A stretch of 64,000 nt of DNA, from contig JANQPF010000013.1 in the NCBI GenBank assembly GCA_028285415.1, positions 1 through 64,000 of the forward strand, written 5' to 3'. Made by a program: the position numbers and the translations under genes. The notes below the pieces were generated by a model, which saw nothing but the letters and a program-made list of their open reading frames with translations, had not been told where the DNA came from and ran no database searches. The stretch is from Pseudomonadales bacterium. GTDB lineage: Bacteria; Pseudomonadota; Gammaproteobacteria; Pseudomonadales; Azotimanducaceae. Each line of letters begins with the position of its first letter. Within the stretch, counting starts at the first letter, position 1. This document shows, piece by piece, positions 45,079 through 53,159 of the stretch.

Positions 45079-45411
45079 CTATTTGAACTTTACCAACAGG
45101 GGTATGCGTTTCCCCGGCGATTCGTCCATGAGCCTCGAGTAGGTGCGTCCGTCCCAGCGATAGTCCACACGGTAGCCACGGATTTTACTGGTTGAACGGT
45201 GCAGGCAATCGCGCCGCAAATCCCATGCCAGAAGTTCAGCAATCTCGAGCGTTTCAGGTCTGTTTATCGGGCAATCCGGCGACGGCGCCACGTTGTGCTG
45301 CTCAACGACCGGTTCGACGTTCACGACGTCACCCCAGACGATTCGCTCCACGACCTCAGCATGACCCGCCGCAGGCAGCAGGAGCAGCAGTACCAATGGC
45401 AGGCGGATCAC
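45079..45411 (-). CDS. Small exported protein, paralogue of the protein at 50966-51382
   Basis: 110 residues with a clear signal peptide (LPLVLLLLLPAAGHA). The C-terminal half, GYRVDYRWDGRTYSRLMDES followed by PGKRIPLLVKF, is shared with the protein at 50966-51382 (GYDVTLRYNGEIFHRRTSDH, PGNRVPLQVEV). Two cysteines (PDCPIN, RDCLHR) may form a disulfide. Function unknown. It is the last gene of the minus-strand envelope locus and overlaps the lytic transglycosylase gene by 4 bases. Confidence 0.75.
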   Translation of the reverse strand: MIRLPLVLLLLLPAAGHAEVVERIVWGDVVNVEPVVEQHNVAPSPDCPINRPETLEIAELLAWDLRRDCLHRSTSKIRGYRVDYRWDGRTYSRLMDESPGKRIPLLVKFK

Positions 45412-46097
45412 AGCGACCAGCCCATGTTGGCCAGCACAATCTGGTCCTGCACGGTCAGTCCATTCTGACCAACCGCAAGCACAACGGCGGATCCACGCGC
45501 AGGCCGCTTGACCCGCTGCACGCTCACGGTGGCACCTTGCAGGCGCTCGCCCAGCGTTTTGGCTAGGTGCTGCGCCCGGGTGTGTGAATCAAAGGTGACG
45601 AGCGTACGTTCCGCGGCGGGTTCCAGCCTGGCAGGCAGCATGCCGTCGACAATACGGCGCTGATGCGTCAGCACCTTCTCGGCGTAGGCAATTGCCCCGG
45701 CAGGCAGCTCGGTGCTCGCCTTGATGCGCGTTGGCCCATAGTTGTAAGCGGCAAGCGCTCGACGTACGCCGTCAAAGTCGTCGAGTAGCTCGCGCAAGTA
45801 CTTCGCACCCAGGGAGATGTTGAGGCACGGATTATAGAGTTCCGCAACGCGCTGCACCCCAAGATGCCGAGCCGTGCCCGGCCATTGAATCTGCATGATG
45901 CCGTGGGCATCAGCGTGTGAGCGTGCATCCGCTTGCCAGTTGCTCTCCGTCGCCGCAACGGCAAGCAGCAGCTCCATTGGAACCTTGTGCATCTGCGCCG
46001 CCACTTCGAAGCAGCCCTGATACGGATAAGCCCGCGACGGCAGCGCCAGCGCGTCCGCAGCCAGGAACAGCAGAATCACCGCAACACACCCTTTCAT
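45408..46097 (-). CDS. Lytic transglycosylase (SLT domain)
   Basis: 229 residues. Signal peptide to about residue 18. The SLT/goose-lysozyme-like domain (about 28-150) has the catalytic Glu51 in AVAATESNWQADARS, the GIMQIQWPGTA motif, LNISLGAKYLRELL and AAYNYGPTRI. It should cleave the glycan strands of peptidoglycan with formation of 1,6-anhydro-MurNAc. The C-terminal 80 residues are a small alpha/beta domain not seen in simple Slt proteins. It overlaps the SPOR gene by 4 bases and belongs to the nine-gene envelope locus. Confidence 0.9.
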   Translation of the reverse strand: MKGCVAVILLFLAADALALPSRAYPYQGCFEVAAQMHKVPMELLLAVAATESNWQADARSHADAHGIMQIQWPGTARHLGVQRVAELYNPCLNISLGAKYLRELLDDFDGVRRALAAYNYGPTRIKASTELPAGAIAYAEKVLTHQRRIVDGMLPARLEPAAERTLVTFDSHTRAQHLAKTLGERLQGATVSVQRVKRPARGSAVVLAVGQNGLTVQDQIVLANMGWSL

Positions 46098-46720
46098 GTC
46101 TGGGGTATCCCGGTCACGTCGGCAATCTGTTCGCGCATCGCGCTCAGGTCCGCCTCTCCGGCGTACACGAACGTCACCGCGTACTGCCCGGGACCGCGTT
46201 TTTCGACCGCAAACGGCCGCCCTGTCTCGCGGCTCAGCCTGCGCGCAAACCCGTTTGCAGAGGCTTCGCTGTGAAACGGCCCCCAGGCCGTGGCAGCCTG
46301 CTGCTGCATTTGCGGTACTTCCTCGGGATACGAATCCGCTCCGGAGACGGTCTCGTTGTCCGCCATGACAATCGAAGAATGCGCTGACTCCGGCTGCGGA
46401 TCCTCTGGTTCCGCTACCACTTCCAGCTCAGACACCTTCGCCGCAGGCACTTCCGGCTCAGGCACCTTCGCCGCAGGCACTTCCGGCTCGGGCACCTCCG
46501 ACACAGGCCCCTCCTCAGACAGGAATTCAACCGGGTCCAGCGATTCGATCTCGTCGGCCACGCTGGCTAAATCCGGAATGTCCGTTTCAACGAGCCTGTC
46601 CGACAGTCGCGCCGTGGTGTGAACCAGCTTGCCGACCAGATGATCCGCCGGGGCGTCGAACGCCGCGGCGACAAACAAAGTTGCCAAAGCACCGGCAACC
46701 AGACCAAATATGAATCGCAT
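46094..46720 (-). CDS. SPOR-domain membrane protein
   Basis: 208 residues from ATG 46720, preceded by AGGAGG; an open extension 20 codons upstream is unlikely. One N-terminal membrane anchor (IFGLVAGALATLFVAAAF), an acidic linker with an imperfect tandem repeat (PEPEVPAAKV twice, then SELEVVAEPE), and a C-terminal SPOR-type domain (ATAWGPFHSEASANGFARRL, PGQYAVTFVYAGEADLSAM). SPOR domains bind denuded glycan strands at division sites or sites of cell-wall turnover. It partners naturally with the adjacent lytic transglycosylase. Confidence 0.85.
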   Translation of the reverse strand: MRFIFGLVAGALATLFVAAAFDAPADHLVGKLVHTTARLSDRLVETDIPDLASVADEIESLDPVEFLSEEGPVSEVPEPEVPAAKVPEPEVPAAKVSELEVVAEPEDPQPESAHSSIVMADNETVSGADSYPEEVPQMQQQAATAWGPFHSEASANGFARRLSRETGRPFAVEKRGPGQYAVTFVYAGEADLSAMREQIADVTGIPQT

Positions 46721-46722
46721 TT

Positions 46723-48033
46723 CTACAACCTCCTGAATCCCGCAGACGACTCTGCCGTCGTCAGATGCATAGCACGCCACTGCAGCCGAGGCTGCAGGCG
46801 CTCCATTGCAGCCAGCAAACCGGCGGGATTTGCCGGACGGCGCGTGCTGCAGGCTGAACTGGATCTACGCACCAGCCGCTCCAACTCCCGTATGACCTCA
46901 CGGTCGCGGCTGGCTATGACATAAAATCCCGTACGGGTATCCGTGCCCGCTGCGACCTGCACACGAAACTGGAGCTCACCGGCCACGCGCCGCTCCTGGC
47001 GGGCGGTGCACGACGTTGCGGAGAGCGCTGCTGCATGTGTGCGAAACACCAGCACGTAGGCATCGTCATGAAGCGTGAAACCCACCTGCGCACAGCGGTC
47101 GCGGCTTTCCGCACAGCGCTCCAAAGTGTGAAAATCACTCAACAAATCGGCCGACGCGACTACAGGTACTGCCGTCACCTTCGCGGAACGCGCTCGGCGA
47201 CTCTGCGGCACGGAGACGGTTACCTGCGCAACACGTTGCGCCGCCGCCGGGTCATCTACGGCCGCAAGGGCCAACACCACCTGGGTTGGCATCGGCGGCG
47301 CATCTGACAGCAACACGCGCAGCTGCCAGTTGCTGTTGTCTGTCTGTTCGGCGAGCACCATGCCGGGCTGCGCAACGAGGCGCTGCTCGAGTTCCCTGGC
47401 AAGTAGCTGAAGCTCCGGGCGTTCGGGAAGCGCCAAGGTCACTGTGCCGTCGACGCCTTGCGGTAGATTGCAGCGCATCTGCTGGAGCAGGCGTTCGACG
47501 ACCAGCTGACGATTCTCCAGCGGCAGCGGCCGGCTCGACGAGCCCGCCGCCGAATGGCTCACCGTCTGCTTGAGCGCGGCGCGCTGCGCGGTGCTCAACC
47601 GGCCACGCCAGTTGTAACTGACGCCCGCCACCCAGATGCCCTCGGTCACGTCCATGACCGCGAGGTTGACTTCGTGATAGCGGCTCCCGGTGGCACGGAT
47701 GTTGATGCCCACCAGATAAGTTTCACGCCGACCCACGCGCTGGCAGCTCGGGGTCAGATTACCAACCACATCGTTGGATCCCTGCTTGAGGATGCGATGC
47801 GTCAGCGCCCTGCGAATGTCCGCCGTCAGCTCGTTGTCGATCGTGGTTGGACGCCCGTCCACAACGCCGACAAACCGGATCCGCTCACCCTTGAACCTGG
47901 GGTGCTTTGCAAGCACCTCGGCGAGCTGCGGCGCCGCGCGGTCTCGCAGCCAGCCATCCAGAGACAGCGTCGATGCCGCCAACGCAGGCAGCGCCGTAAC
48001 CATCAGCACGCACACGCTAGCGAGCCGCAACAT
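46723..48033 (-). CDS. Exported protein of unknown function in the envelope locus
   Basis: 436 residues from ATG 48033, with GAAGAGG six bases upstream; a TTG five codons earlier is an alternative. Signal peptide to about residue 20 (ALPALAA). The N-terminal half, LAKHPRFKGERIRFVGVVDG then TIDNELTADIRRALTHRILK, has the alternating pattern of LpoB/FlgO/CsgG-like domains, but I cannot name a family. The remainder has several strands and a cysteine-containing C-terminal region. It starts inside the end of the ExbD-like gene and ends 2 bases before the SPOR start. Confidence 0.7.
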   Translation of the reverse strand: MLRLASVCVLMVTALPALAASTLSLDGWLRDRAAPQLAEVLAKHPRFKGERIRFVGVVDGRPTTIDNELTADIRRALTHRILKQGSNDVVGNLTPSCQRVGRRETYLVGINIRATGSRYHEVNLAVMDVTEGIWVAGVSYNWRGRLSTAQRAALKQTVSHSAAGSSSRPLPLENRQLVVERLLQQMRCNLPQGVDGTVTLALPERPELQLLARELEQRLVAQPGMVLAEQTDNSNWQLRVLLSDAPPMPTQVVLALAAVDDPAAAQRVAQVTVSVPQSRRARSAKVTAVPVVASADLLSDFHTLERCAESRDRCAQVGFTLHDDAYVLVFRTHAAALSATSCTARQERRVAGELQFRVQVAAGTDTRTGFYVIASRDREVIRELERLVRRSSSACSTRRPANPAGLLAAMERLQPRLQWRAMHLTTAESSAGFRRL

Positions 48034-48886
48034 GTCGAACCTCTTCAAACCGGTTGATCAGGAGTTCACCGTTGTCGACGGTTGCCACCAGATCCTGGAT
48101 CTGACGCTGTACCCGCGACGGCAGTCCAACCGCCCACTTGGTCGGGGCGGGTCCATCCACGCGGGCCAGGGCGCTGCGCATCTGCGACGGGATGGTGCCG
48201 GGATCCAGCTCATAGACCTGCTGCGGGGGTGGTGCCGGGGCAAACTGATAATCCGGCGCCAGGGTAAGAAAGCGGTTGTCATCGAAGGCGTAGACCGCCA
48301 CCTTGCCCCGAGCAACCAGGCGCAGGAAGTCGGCTTCCGACGCAAACCGCAGCGTCAGCCCTTCTTCTGCTTCCGCTTCCGCAACCGGTTCAGCCTTCGG
48401 TTCCGGTGCTGGCGTGGGCGGCGGCTCGACTGCAGCGACCACCTCTAACGTCTCTTCCTCTGCGACCTGTTCCTCTGCACCCTGTTCCTCTGCAACCTCT
48501 TCCTCTACAGCATCAACCTCCGGCGGCACTTCGATCTCTGGCTGCGGTGCAGCGCGTCTGGTTTCTACAACCTCCGGGAATACCGGATCGCGATGGATGA
48601 CGAACACGCGCTCTTCGGGCTCGGCAATCTCCGCCGAGGGACGAGGCGCCGGTTCCGGAGGCAGCGGCGCGGGCAACGGCTCGGGTGGCTCCGGATCCGG
48701 TCTTGCCTCCGCCACAACGGGCGCCGGCGTCGATTCGCTGACCGTGTCCGCTGGCGCAGGCGGTGCTTCGACATTGCGCACCATGGCGAGAATGGCAATG
48801 AGACAGAACGCGACGATGGCCATGAAGCGCATGACGTCGGTCTGCAGACTCGCCTCATCAACCTGTGTGTGGTGGCGCCGTCTCAT
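48017..48886 (-). CDS. ExbD/TolR-like protein with long Pro/Glu linker
   Basis: 289 residues. A short cytoplasmic N-terminus and one membrane helix (about 18-37) preceded by LQTDVMRFMAIV. Asp17-Val-Met lines up with the DVM of ExbD/TolR, where this Asp carries protons. The periplasmic part is a Pro/Ala/Glu-rich linker (about 40-175) like that of TonB, followed by a C-terminal domain (180-289) unlike ExbD. It overlaps the ExbB-like gene by 4 bases. Predicted role: couples a proton channel to an unknown periplasmic target. Confidence 0.72.
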   Translation of the reverse strand: MRRRHHTQVDEASLQTDVMRFMAIVAFCLIAILAMVRNVEAPPAPADTVSESTPAPVVAEARPDPEPPEPLPAPLPPEPAPRPSAEIAEPEERVFVIHRDPVFPEVVETRRAAPQPEIEVPPEVDAVEEEVAEEQGAEEQVAEEETLEVVAAVEPPPTPAPEPKAEPVAEAEAEEGLTLRFASEADFLRLVARGKVAVYAFDDNRFLTLAPDYQFAPAPPPQQVYELDPGTIPSQMRSALARVDGPAPTKWAVGLPSRVQRQIQDLVATVDNGELLINRFEEVRHVAAR

Positions 48887-49545
48887 GCCGTACGCTCGCT
48901 CAGATCAACCACGGTCGATGGGCCAAGACGATCCAGGTGCGCTTCAATCCGTTCAGCAGCCTCGAGCAGCGCTACCATTTCTTGACGGTCCAGCGCTTCG
49001 TAGTAGTTCTGCAGGGCCGCGCCCGCAAAGATGGTTTTCGACAGACGCATCAGGTAACCCCCGACGGCTCCGACAATTGTCGTCGTGAGCGCCAGCAGAA
49101 TGCCGCCGTCCACCAGCTTGCGGAGCACGTTTCCGGCGCTGTCCTCCAGCGCGGAGGTCGGGTCTCCAAGCGCCGCCTGCAACGCGCTGCGCATGCCTAC
49201 GGCAGTCCAGATCACCCCGATGCCGATGAATACCTGTATCCAGACATCCAGCATCTGATCGAGTGCGGCTATGTCACGCGAACGTGCTGCCGAACTCACG
49301 GGCTCCTCCAGAATACGCACGAGATGGCGCAGCTTCAGGCTGAAAAGCACCAGCACGATGACAAAAAGCCAGACGGAGTGCCCTAGATTGATACTGACCC
49401 AGGTTGCCCAGCCCATGTCCTCGGCGCCCGCCGGGGGTGCTTGCTGGGTAAAGAGAGCCACCAGCACAATGGCAGCGCCGGTGGCGAACCCCCAGCCGAA
49501 ACCCCAGGTGACGCGACTAGCGCTGTTCACCAGCCGCGCAGGCAC
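48883..49545 (-). CDS. MotA/TolQ/ExbB-like proton channel protein
   Basis: 220 residues from a GTG with GAGG upstream. Four hydrophobic segments: about 12-34, 47-68 (SVWLFVIVLVLFSLKL), 101-117 and 147-168. The last, GGILLALTTTIVGAVGGYLM, matches the signature of the MotA/TolQ/ExbB family, whose Thr lines the proton path. The N-terminus differs from ExbB by an extra helix. It overlaps the lipoprotein gene by 29 bases and the ExbD-like gene by 4 bases. With the ExbD-like partner it could energise a periplasmic process. Confidence 0.75.
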   Translation of the reverse strand: MPARLVNSASRVTWGFGWGFATGAAIVLVALFTQQAPPAGAEDMGWATWVSINLGHSVWLFVIVLVLFSLKLRHLVRILEEPVSSAARSRDIAALDQMLDVWIQVFIGIGVIWTAVGMRSALQAALGDPTSALEDSAGNVLRKLVDGGILLALTTTIVGAVGGYLMRLSKTIFAGAALQNYYEALDRQEMVALLEAAERIEAHLDRLGPSTVVDLSERTA

Positions 49546-50056
49546 GACACGTCGCCTCGAGCACCAGCTGGGCCTCCTTCAGAAGGTGGTCAGCACGGTA
49601 GTAGCTGGTTTTGTCGTCGCTGGCCTGCAAGAGACCCACCTGCTTGTCGCGCAGCTCGTTCTGCATGTTGGCCATTACCTGGCCCTGCACCGGGCAGGTC
49701 TGCGCGCAGGTGTTGTAGTCACCCGTAAGCGAGACGAATTTGACGTTGAAGTAGCGGTTGTAATACTCGCGCGCCTGACGCGTGCTGATCACACCCGTTT
49801 CGTTGGCTCGCATCAGGAAGTCGCTGAAGAGCACTTTGTTTTCGCTGCTCGGATTGGCCTCGGCCGTAGCCAGGAGCTCAGCAAAGTAGCGATCAAAATG
49901 GTATTCACACCCGGTACCGAGGCGCGCCTCGACGTCATGGATGGCGTTTTCGAGTCCCGGGCTCAACCCGGCAGAACAATGACTGGCCACCGGCGTGGTG
50001 GTGCAGGCGGCAGCGGCAATGACCGCCAGAGCCGCAAAACTGATCTTTGCAAACAT
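49517..50056 (-). CDS. Lipoprotein of unknown function
   Basis: 179 residues. Signal peptide with lipobox AAAACTTTP (Cys18), so probably anchored to the outer or inner membrane; residue +2 is Thr, not Asp, which favours outer membrane. The mature part is helical with charged segments and six cysteines (CSAG, GCEY, TCAQTC, CRAC), suggesting disulfides. No family recognised. It overlaps the ExbB-like gene by 29 bases, part of the envelope locus. Confidence 0.7.
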   Translation of the reverse strand: MFAKISFAALAVIAAAACTTTPVASHCSAGLSPGLENAIHDVEARLGTGCEYHFDRYFAELLATAEANPSSENKVLFSDFLMRANETGVISTRQAREYYNRYFNVKFVSLTGDYNTCAQTCPVQGQVMANMQNELRDKQVGLLQASDDKTSYYRADHLLKEAQLVLEATCRACAAGEQR

Positions 50057-50076
50057 GTCTTATCTCCACTTGCTCG

Positions 50077-50880
50077 TTACATTTCCAGAGGGCTGACAAA
50101 ATCGGTTTGGCCAATGGCATAGGGCGGTGCGGCAATCGGCGCTTCGTTGACCGCCTCACCAAACAGAATCTCTTTCACGCCACCAACCACCGCGGCCATT
50201 TCCGGAGTGATCATGCCGAACGACTGATTGAGCTGTTCCATCAGAGCCGCGCGGCTGATTTCTTCCTGGGTCGCGGCAATCAGCTGGGCGGCTTCCTCCA
50301 TGTCGAGGTAGATGTCCGCAGCAACGACGGCCAGCGATTGACCGGGACCGTTGCGATGCGCAGCAACCAGGTCGTAGTACTGTTTGAACCGATCCGACAA
50401 CCGCACGCCCGAACGACCTCTGAGCGCCGGTCTCTTGGTGCTGCTTGTGGCGGTAGGTTTCCCGAGCAGCTGATCCTGCAGCGAGGTTGGCGTTGTGCGC
50501 TGACCCAGCTCCTGCCGCAGACGCTTTTCCAGGCTGCCGCGCGTGCTCTGAACGGCACGCTCCATCTGCGGCAGGCCGTCGGACATTGCGTTCAGCATCT
50601 CGAGGTACGTTGCACCCAGCTGCTTGGCGATGCGCGCGCAGCCCTGGTCGCCGTCGGCGCCCTGGCACAGGCTCTCTTCATAAAGCTGTTGCTGCATATC
50701 GAGACGGTGGATGATTTCCTGAAGATTGTTCTCCATCTCCTCTGCGACCGCGCTGGTTTCACGGATGTCTTCCAGCACGGTCGTCGGAAACAGACGGACA
50801 ACCGGCCCGGTTTGGGACGCTTGGGCTGCAGCAGCGAGCATCAGCGTCCCAACTAGGGATACGAGTACAAAGGGTTTCAT
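50077..50880 (-). CDS. Exported helical protein of unknown function
   Basis: 267 residues from ATG 50880, with GGAGGA just upstream; the frame is open 31 codons further but lacks a signal there. Signal peptide to about residue 22 (AAAAQAS). The mature protein is mostly helical with coiled-coil-like heptads (ETSAVAEEMENNLQEIIHRL and RAALMEQLNQSFGM) and a cysteine pair (LCQGADGDQGC). It may be a periplasmic scaffold. It is 85 bases after the gene at 50966-51382 and 20 bases before the lipoprotein gene. Confidence 0.7.
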   Translation of the reverse strand: MKPFVLVSLVGTLMLAAAAQASQTGPVVRLFPTTVLEDIRETSAVAEEMENNLQEIIHRLDMQQQLYEESLCQGADGDQGCARIAKQLGATYLEMLNAMSDGLPQMERAVQSTRGSLEKRLRQELGQRTTPTSLQDQLLGKPTATSSTKRPALRGRSGVRLSDRFKQYYDLVAAHRNGPGQSLAVVAADIYLDMEEAAQLIAATQEEISRAALMEQLNQSFGMITPEMAAVVGGVKEILFGEAVNEAPIAAPPYAIGQTDFVSPLEM

Positions 50881-50965
50881 GGGCTTCCTCCATTCGTGGA
50901 TGATCAGCGTAGGATGGCTTGTCTGAACGTGTCCTGAATCAGGCACCGGTATCGATGTGCGTCGC

Positions 50966-51382
50966 CTAGTCATCGAAGGGCGCCACTTCTACCTGCAACG
51001 GTACGCGGTTGCCGGGGTGATCCGAGGTGCGACGATGAAAGATCTCGCCGTTGTAGCGCAACGTCACGTCATACCCGGTGATCTGCTCATCCACGCGACT
51101 TTCGTACGTGGTGCGGCAGCGTCGGATGCGCCGCGTGCTCGGGGTTTCGTAGCGCTCGTAGTAACGACGCCGCACCGGCGCATACTCCCAGGCGCAGCGT
51201 TTTACGGGCGTTCGTTCCACCTGACGAGATACGATAGGCGCTGCTTTGACGACCTGCGCAAACCCGACGTAAGACGACGTCGAGGCGGGAAGTTCCTCCA
51301 ACGCTCCGGAGCCGACGTCGCCAGCAGCGGACTGAGCCGCAAACATCAGCACGCCGGCGAGATATGAGCCACCGGTTCGCAT
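50966..51382 (-). CDS. Exported protein, paralogue of the protein at 45079-45411
   Basis: 138 residues. A signal peptide is likely (LAGVLMFAAQSAAG). A conserved-looking C-terminal module, ITGYDVTLRYNGEIFHRRTS then PGNRVPLQVEVAPFDD, is shared with the small protein at the other end of the locus. The Arg/Tyr-rich middle (RRRYYERYETPSTRRIRRCR) and two cysteines may contact the wall or a partner. First gene of the nine-gene set. I do not recognise a named family. Confidence 0.7.
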   Translation of the reverse strand: MRTGGSYLAGVLMFAAQSAAGDVGSGALEELPASTSSYVGFAQVVKAAPIVSRQVERTPVKRCAWEYAPVRRRYYERYETPSTRRIRRCRTTYESRVDEQITGYDVTLRYNGEIFHRRTSDHPGNRVPLQVEVAPFDD

Positions 51383-51519
51383 GGGTATCCTTGGCTACGG
51401 ACAGTCTCGTCATGCTAGATCGGGAAAGTTAAACGCCAGCTGAACGGCGACAGACAACCGAACGAATCTAGGCAGATTCACCTATGCTGTGCCGATCCTG
51501 TACACACTAAAGTGATTCC

Positions 51520-52182
51520 ATGCAGGCCCAACCCGACAATCCGCGCGGACTGAACACCACGCTATTCGGCATCGGCGCCGCGGTGTGGATCATCTGCGCA
51601 ATCAAACCCTGGGACTACGAGGCATGGATGCTGGAGCAGCTGGCGAGCGTCGCTGCTCTGCTGGTGCTGGCGTGGTGCTGGCGCCGCGGCATTCGGTTCT
51701 CCACGGGCTCGAAAATCTGCATCACGCTCATGTTTGTCGCCCACACCATCGGCACCCATTTCACGTACTCCGAAACGCCGTACGATGCATTCACCCGGGA
51801 ATGGCTGGGCTTTTCGGTCAACGAGCTGTTCGGCTGGGACCGCAACAACTATGATCGCCTGGTGCATCTGCTATACGGCATCCTGCTGGCGCTACCGGTG
51901 GCAGAGGCGTTGCAACAGCGCATGGGATTGAACCGCTTGCGCGCTTACTTTTTTGGTACCCACCTGATCATCTCGACGTCGGCGATCTACGAACTCGTGG
52001 AATGGGTCGCCGCACTCATATTCGGCGCGGATCTAGGCAACCATTACCTGGGTTCCCAGGGTGATATCTGGGACGCACAGGCAGACATTGCACTGGCCAT
52101 CGCCGGCTGTCTGGGCGTGTATCTGCTGGCAGCGCTCAGCGTGCCGGCCCGGCAATTTCAGTCCATGCGCTCCATGAAGTAG
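51520..52182 (+). CDS. DUF2238/YjdF-like membrane protein
   Basis: 220 residues with about six membrane helices. Conserved features of the DUF2238 family are GTHFTYSETPYD, NNYDRLVHLLYG, YELVEWVAALIFG and the C-terminal LGSQGDIWDAQADIALA. The function of this family is unknown. The gene stands alone and its 3' end overlaps the converging peptidase gene by 25 bases. Confidence 0.88.
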   Translation: MQAQPDNPRGLNTTLFGIGAAVWIICAIKPWDYEAWMLEQLASVAALLVLAWCWRRGIRFSTGSKICITLMFVAHTIGTHFTYSETPYDAFTREWLGFSVNELFGWDRNNYDRLVHLLYGILLALPVAEALQQRMGLNRLRAYFFGTHLIISTSAIYELVEWVAALIFGADLGNHYLGSQGDIWDAQADIALAIAGCLGVYLLAALSVPARQFQSMRSMK

Positions 52183-53159
52183 CAGAGGCAGTCCTGCTGC
52201 ACGACGGCATGGTCGGTGGTGAACATGGCGGGGATGACCGGCTGTCGCAAAGTGACAATGCCGTGAGTCTCTTCGAAGTATTGGTGAGTGACGTCATTGT
52301 GTTCTGCATCGAGTACCGTGAGCACGCTGGCCAGCGGCGCCCGCACTGCCGCAAACTCGGTACCCGCCGGCAGCGGATGAAAATTCACCGCTTCCATGCC
52401 ACTCGTCAGGATCAAATCTTCCGATGCCTCCATACCCTGCGGCACGTCATCGACGAAGTCGAATACCACGCCGTCCGGGATGTGCACTCTGCCGAGCGAG
52501 CGATGCAGTTTAATCGCCTCCCGCGGCGTCTCAGGCACAACTTCCAGGTCCAGACAATCCGCAACGAACTTGGCAGCGCGCATGTCGCTCTGCCTGTCGT
52601 TGACCGGCCCAACTTCAACCGTCACCGCGGGACAGAGGTTGTGCAGCGCACGAGTCAGCACGGTATCCGGCTCTTCGACGTACACCGCCTGATCCGAGAA
52701 TAGATAGCCGAGCCCCAGATTGTGCGGCTCAACTTTCGTGAGCACGCTGTAGTGCGGATTGCGCCCCGTATTGTTGTGTAGATCGATGGCTGCAAAGAGC
52801 GGCACCGTCCTAAGTTCGGCAAGAAGCACCGTAACCATGTCCACCGTCTCGCCATCGTCACCGTTCCAGATACGGTTGTAGTCGTGCTGGCCTGCCAGCG
52901 TCCGCACGCCTTCAGCAGCCGCGGCCACGTTACCGATGAAAAGCCAGACGTTACGCTTGAGACGATCGCGTAGTACCTCGCACACCGCATGCCAGCCGCT
53001 GGTTTCGTTACCGTGCAGCAACACTGAGATGAACAAAACCTCGGGAGCGGCGCCTTCGAGCTTGATGAGCGTAGGCCCGCCCAGCAGCTTCTCGAGGTCG
53101 GAGGCAGACGTGTCGAACAGGCCCGGCGGCGGGGCCTCCAGGATATTGAGGGCTGACAC
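52158..53159 (-). CDS. M14-family zinc carboxypeptidase, aspartoacylase-like
   Basis: 333 residues from a GTG whose G is the last base of the preceding TAG. Zinc ligands His49 and Glu52 in LLHGNETSGW and His128 in AIDLHNNTG; catalytic Glu182 in VTVEVGP. This is the succinylglutamate desuccinylase/aspartoacylase branch, which cleaves acyl-amino-acid or isopeptide-like bonds. It is translationally coupled to the GCS2-like ligase, suggesting that the peptidase breaks or edits a bond made by the ligase. Cytoplasmic, no signal peptide. Confidence 0.85.
   Translation of the reverse strand: MSALNILEAPPPGLFDTSASDLEKLLGGPTLIKLEGAAPEVLFISVLLHGNETSGWHAVCEVLRDRLKRNVWLFIGNVAAAAEGVRTLAGQHDYNRIWNGDDGETVDMVTVLLAELRTVPLFAAIDLHNNTGRNPHYSVLTKVEPHNLGLGYLFSDQAVYVEEPDTVLTRALHNLCPAVTVEVGPVNDRQSDMRAAKFVADCLDLEVVPETPREAIKLHRSLGRVHIPDGVVFDFVDDVPQGMEASEDLILTSGMEAVNFHPLPAGTEFAAVRAPLASVLTVLDAEHNDVTHQYFEETHGIVTLRQPVIPAMFTTDHAVVQQDCLCYFMERMD

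Noticed and set aside
46430-46500. 27-bp repeats as a mobile or regulatory repeat
   Set aside because: They encode the tandem PEPEVPAAK linker of the SPOR protein and have no terminal inverted repeats or transposase.
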